Origin: Nitrospirota bacterium
GTDB taxonomy: Bacteria > Nitrospirota > Nitrospiria > Nitrospirales > Nitrospiraceae
Direction of reading: 5' to 3'
Length of the DNA stretch: 7,715 bases
Assembly: GCA_016235225.1 (NCBI GenBank)
Contig: JACRLS010000092.1
Span: 1 to 7,715, forward strand
How positions within the stretch are numbered: position 1 is the first letter of the stretch; each line of letters starts with the position of its first letter. Made by a program: the position numbers and the translations under genes. Shown here piece after piece: positions 6,229 to 7,715 of this stretch. The notes below the pieces were generated by a model that searched no databases, was not told where the DNA came from, and saw only the letters and a list, made by a program, of their open reading frames with translations.

Positions 6229-6507
6229 GCGCGCAAACGCGTCGTTCGTGGGCGCGACAGGGGAACTGGCGCGACAAGCGTGACGGGTAGGGAAAGGATG
6301 AAGGCTGAACGAGGAAGGCTGAACGAGGAACGAAGATTCCCCCCCTTCATCCTTCCGCGCTCATCCTTGTCCCACTCGTCTCGCCCATCATACGTGTCTC
6401 GCCCGTCCCGCGTCTCTGCGTCTATCGCGTCGTTGTGTCTCTTGAGTCGTTGCGTCGCTCGCGAAAGACGCAATCGCCGCGCCCACGCAATCGACGCAAC
6501 TGACGCT
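6229..6507. repeat. Repeat-filled spacer between convergent fliW and the kinase gene
   Basis: No gene is supported in these 279 bp. Features seen are: GGCGCGACA at 6251-6259 and 6268-6276; a 7-bp-phased array at 6297-6331 (GATGAAG, GCTGAAC, GAGGAAG and variants) that includes two perfect copies of a 14-bp unit (6301-6314 and 6315-6328); and its inverse on the right. There CTTCATC at 6345 opens a pyrimidine array with C at almost every seventh base to about 6428. AAGGATGAAGG (6294-6304) pairs perfectly with CCTTCATCCTT (6344-6354). TTGCGTC (6450-6456) pairs with GACGCAA (6467-6473). Despite the hairpins there is no T-tract on either strand. It could still act as a bidirectional, non-canonical end signal. 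Confidence 0.75.
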
Positions 6508-7715
6508 TCACGCGTCACGTTTCACGATGTCTTCCAGCGCGGGTGTCAGCCGGCTCATGGCGTCATCCAGCGCTTCCAGGGCCTGCGGGGCCTCGTCCAG
6601 GGTGCCTAATCGGCCCATCGCTTCCAATCGTTGCGCGGCGTCGGCGGCCGCTTTGGCGGCGAACTCGCTCACCGTGCCCTTCAGCTTGTGGGCCGCCGTC
6701 GTGAGCCCCTGGGCATCGCCTTGCTCCACGGCGTGGCGGATGGCATCCAACAAGCCGGGGGCATCGGCCAGGCACTGTTGCGCAATGGCTTGCAACAACT
6801 CGAGATCGCCTTCCAAGCGGGCGAGCGCAGCGTCGAGATCGAGCGCGTCGTTCGTGAAGCGTGAAGCGTGAAGTGTCGTTCGTCGTTCGTCAAACGTCGC
6901 TTGCAGGGCGTCGAACGTCCAAAGTCGAACGTGGGATACGAGATACGAGGAACGATCTTCGGACGCTTCACGGTCTTGAAGCACTCGTTCGATAGCTTCG
7001 AGGAGCTCCTTCGCATGAATGGGTTTCGTCACGTAGTCGTCCATGCCGGATGCGAGACAGGTGTCGCGATCGCCTTGCATCGCGCGAGCGGTGAGTCCGA
7101 TGATCGGCAGGCGGCGGGACGCGTCGAACGTCGAACGGGGAACGTCGAACGTTGGACGAGCGGCGTTTGACGCTTCACGGTCTCTAATGCGCCGCGTGGC
7201 GTCGAGCCCGCTCATGACCGGCATTTGCACATCCATGAGCACGACATCGAAATCCCCCTCGTCGGTCGCCCGGACCGCCGCGGCGCCGTCGTCGACGACC
7301 GTGACGCGATGGCCGTGTTTTTCCAGCAGAGACCGCGCCACTTTCTGGTTGACCGGATTGTCCTCGGCGACGAGGACGCGTAAAGGCGTGAAGCGTCGTT
7401 CGTCGTTCGTCAAACGTCGCTTGCAGGGCGTCGAACGTCCAAAGTCGAACGTGGGACGTTTCACGTTTGGCGTTGGACGCCTCTCGTTGGACGTTTCCGC
7501 CAGGCCGAACGTCGCCGTGAAGTGGAACGTGGCGCCGACCCCGGCCTCGCTCTCGACCCAAATGCGTCCGCCCATGAGCTCCACGAGTTGCCGGGAGATC
7601 GTCAGTCCCAGCCCCGTGCCCCCGTAGTGGCGCGTCGTGGAACCGTCCGCCTGAGTAAAGGCATCGAAAATGAGGGCCTGCTTGTCCGCTGGAATGCCGA
7701 TGCCGGTGTCACGCA
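6508..7715 (-). CDS. Hybrid sensor histidine kinase, C-terminal part (ATPase, receiver, HPt)
   Basis: The 401 visible residues (numbered from 7713) form a phosphorelay protein whose N-terminal sensor and dimerisation parts lie beyond the window. Residues 1-70 are the end of the ATP-binding domain, with DTGIGI (2-7), the F-x-x-F box and GGTGLGL (31-37). A repeat-encoded linker follows (about 72-111). The receiver domain (112-246) has the acidic pair E117/D118, phospho-acceptor D161 in VLMDVQMP, T208 and K230 (TKP). A second repeat-encoded linker covers about 249-290. An HPt domain (291-393) carries the phospho-accepting H342 in AAHKLKGT. The architecture is that of BarA/ArcB-type kinases and the partner regulator is unknown. 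Another oddity is a receiver-loop insert (181-200) also made of repeats. The final codons and the TGA at 6508-6510 lie in repeat words. GTG 7584 is an internal codon, not the start. Confidence 0.93.
   Translation of the reverse strand, partial: RDTGIGIPADKQALIFDAFTQADGSTTRHYGGTGLGLTISRQLVELMGGRIWVESEAGVGATFHFTATFGLAETSNERRPTPNVKRPTFDFGRSTPCKRRLTNDERRFTPLRVLVAEDNPVNQKVARSLLEKHGHRVTVVDDGAAAVRATDEGDFDVVLMDVQMPVMSGLDATRRIRDREASNAARPTFDVPRSTFDASRRLPIIGLTARAMQGDRDTCLASGMDDYVTKPIHAKELLEAIERVLQDREASEDRSSYLVSHVRLWTFDALQATFDERRTTLHASRFTNDALDLDAALARLEGDLELLQAIAQQCLADAPGLLDAIRHAVEQGDAQGLTTAAHKLKGTVSEFAAKAAADAAQRLEAMGRLGTLDEAPQALEALDDAMSRLTPALEDIVKRDA
6847..6951 (-). repeat. Heptanucleotide array encoding the receiver-HPt linker
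   Basis: On the plus strand the bases fall into consecutive 7-bp words from 6847 to about 6951. GTCGTTC is at 6847, GTGAAGC at 6854 and 6861, GTCAAAC at 6889, GTCGAAC at 6910 and 6924, with ACGAGAT and ACGAGGA at the far end. Most words begin GT and end in C. Positions 6866-6936 equal 7386-7456 with one mismatch (6874 T, 7394 C). The array lies between the receiver and HPt domains, where linkers tolerate foreign sequence. Confidence 0.9.
7123..7178 (-). repeat. Heptanucleotide array inside the receiver domain
   Basis: Eight 7-bp words in phase: GTCGAAC at 7123, 7130 and 7144, GGGGAAC at 7137, GTTGGAC at 7151, GTTTGAC at 7165, GCTTCAC at 7172. On the minus strand this gives a seven-residue peptide period, with TFDVPRS followed by TFDASRR. 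It lies in the loop before the PIIGLTA strand, where receivers normally have only a few residues. Confidence 0.85.
7388..7499 (-). repeat. Heptanucleotide array encoding the ATPase-receiver linker
   Basis: Sixteen consecutive 7-bp words cover 7388-7499 without a phase slip, such as GTGAAGC (7388), GTCGTTC (7395, 7402), GTCGAAC (7430, 7444), GTTTCAC (7458) and GTTGGAC (7472, 7486). The first ten nearly repeat the array at 6868-6937. The last six are unique to this copy. Translation on the minus strand gives a basic, Thr/Arg/Pro-rich linker after the ATP-binding domain. Confidence 0.9.

Noticed and set aside
6294..6354. Intrinsic terminator after fliW
   Set aside because: The 11-bp inverted repeat is real, but the loop is about 39 bases and no T-tract follows on either strand. 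It is kept only as a repeat.
6847..7499. CRISPR array
   Set aside because: Units are 7 bp, contiguous and diverged, with no 20-40 bp spacers between constant repeats, and they lie within a coding sequence.
7043..7627. 194-codon plus-strand frame opposite the kinase
   Set aside because: It is the antisense of clear ATPase and receiver motifs. Its openness follows from the repeat words and GC bias.

Overview
This window is the late end of a flagellar gene cluster from a GC-rich bacterium, followed on the opposite strand by the 3' two-thirds or less of a hybrid sensor histidine kinase. The order (flgI end)-flgJ-flgM-flgN-flgK-flgL-csrA-fliW, the short FlgJ with only a rod-binding domain, and the dense mosaic of short interspersed repeats suggest a Nitrospira-like member of the Nitrospirota. 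That assignment is inference from recalled gene order and repeat style, not a search result.

Layout. Positions 2-43 hold the last codons of flgI. A partly AT-rich leader with a duplicated copy of the flgJ start follows (44-174). Then come flgJ (175-576), flgM (647-949), flgN (1043-1552), flgK (1556-2805, broken by an internal deletion and frameshift) and flgL (2813-5233, about 2.5 times the usual length because of a three-repeat insert). A repeat-filled spacer (5234-5489) ends in a very good sigma-28 promoter and a candidate CsrA-binding hairpin. Behind these sit csrA (5490-5729) and fliW (5746-6228). A second repeat-filled spacer (6229-6507) separates fliW from the convergent kinase gene (6508-7715, minus strand, running off the window).

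How the genes work together. FlgJ helps assemble the rod, FlgN chaperones the hook-filament junction proteins FlgK and FlgL, and FlgM holds sigma-28 until the hook-basal body is complete. CsrA and FliW form the known post-transcriptional switch on flagellin synthesis. The sigma-28 promoter before csrA places that switch behind the FlgM checkpoint. The hairpin carrying GGA in its loop suggests CsrA also controls its own message.

The most unusual thing here is a family of repeats phased at exactly 7 bp. Arrays occur before flgJ, in both repeat-filled spacers, and inside the kinase gene in three places: the linker before the receiver domain, a loop of the receiver domain, and the linker before the HPt domain. 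Two of the kinase arrays share a 71-bp segment with one mismatch that is translated in two different reading frames of the same protein.
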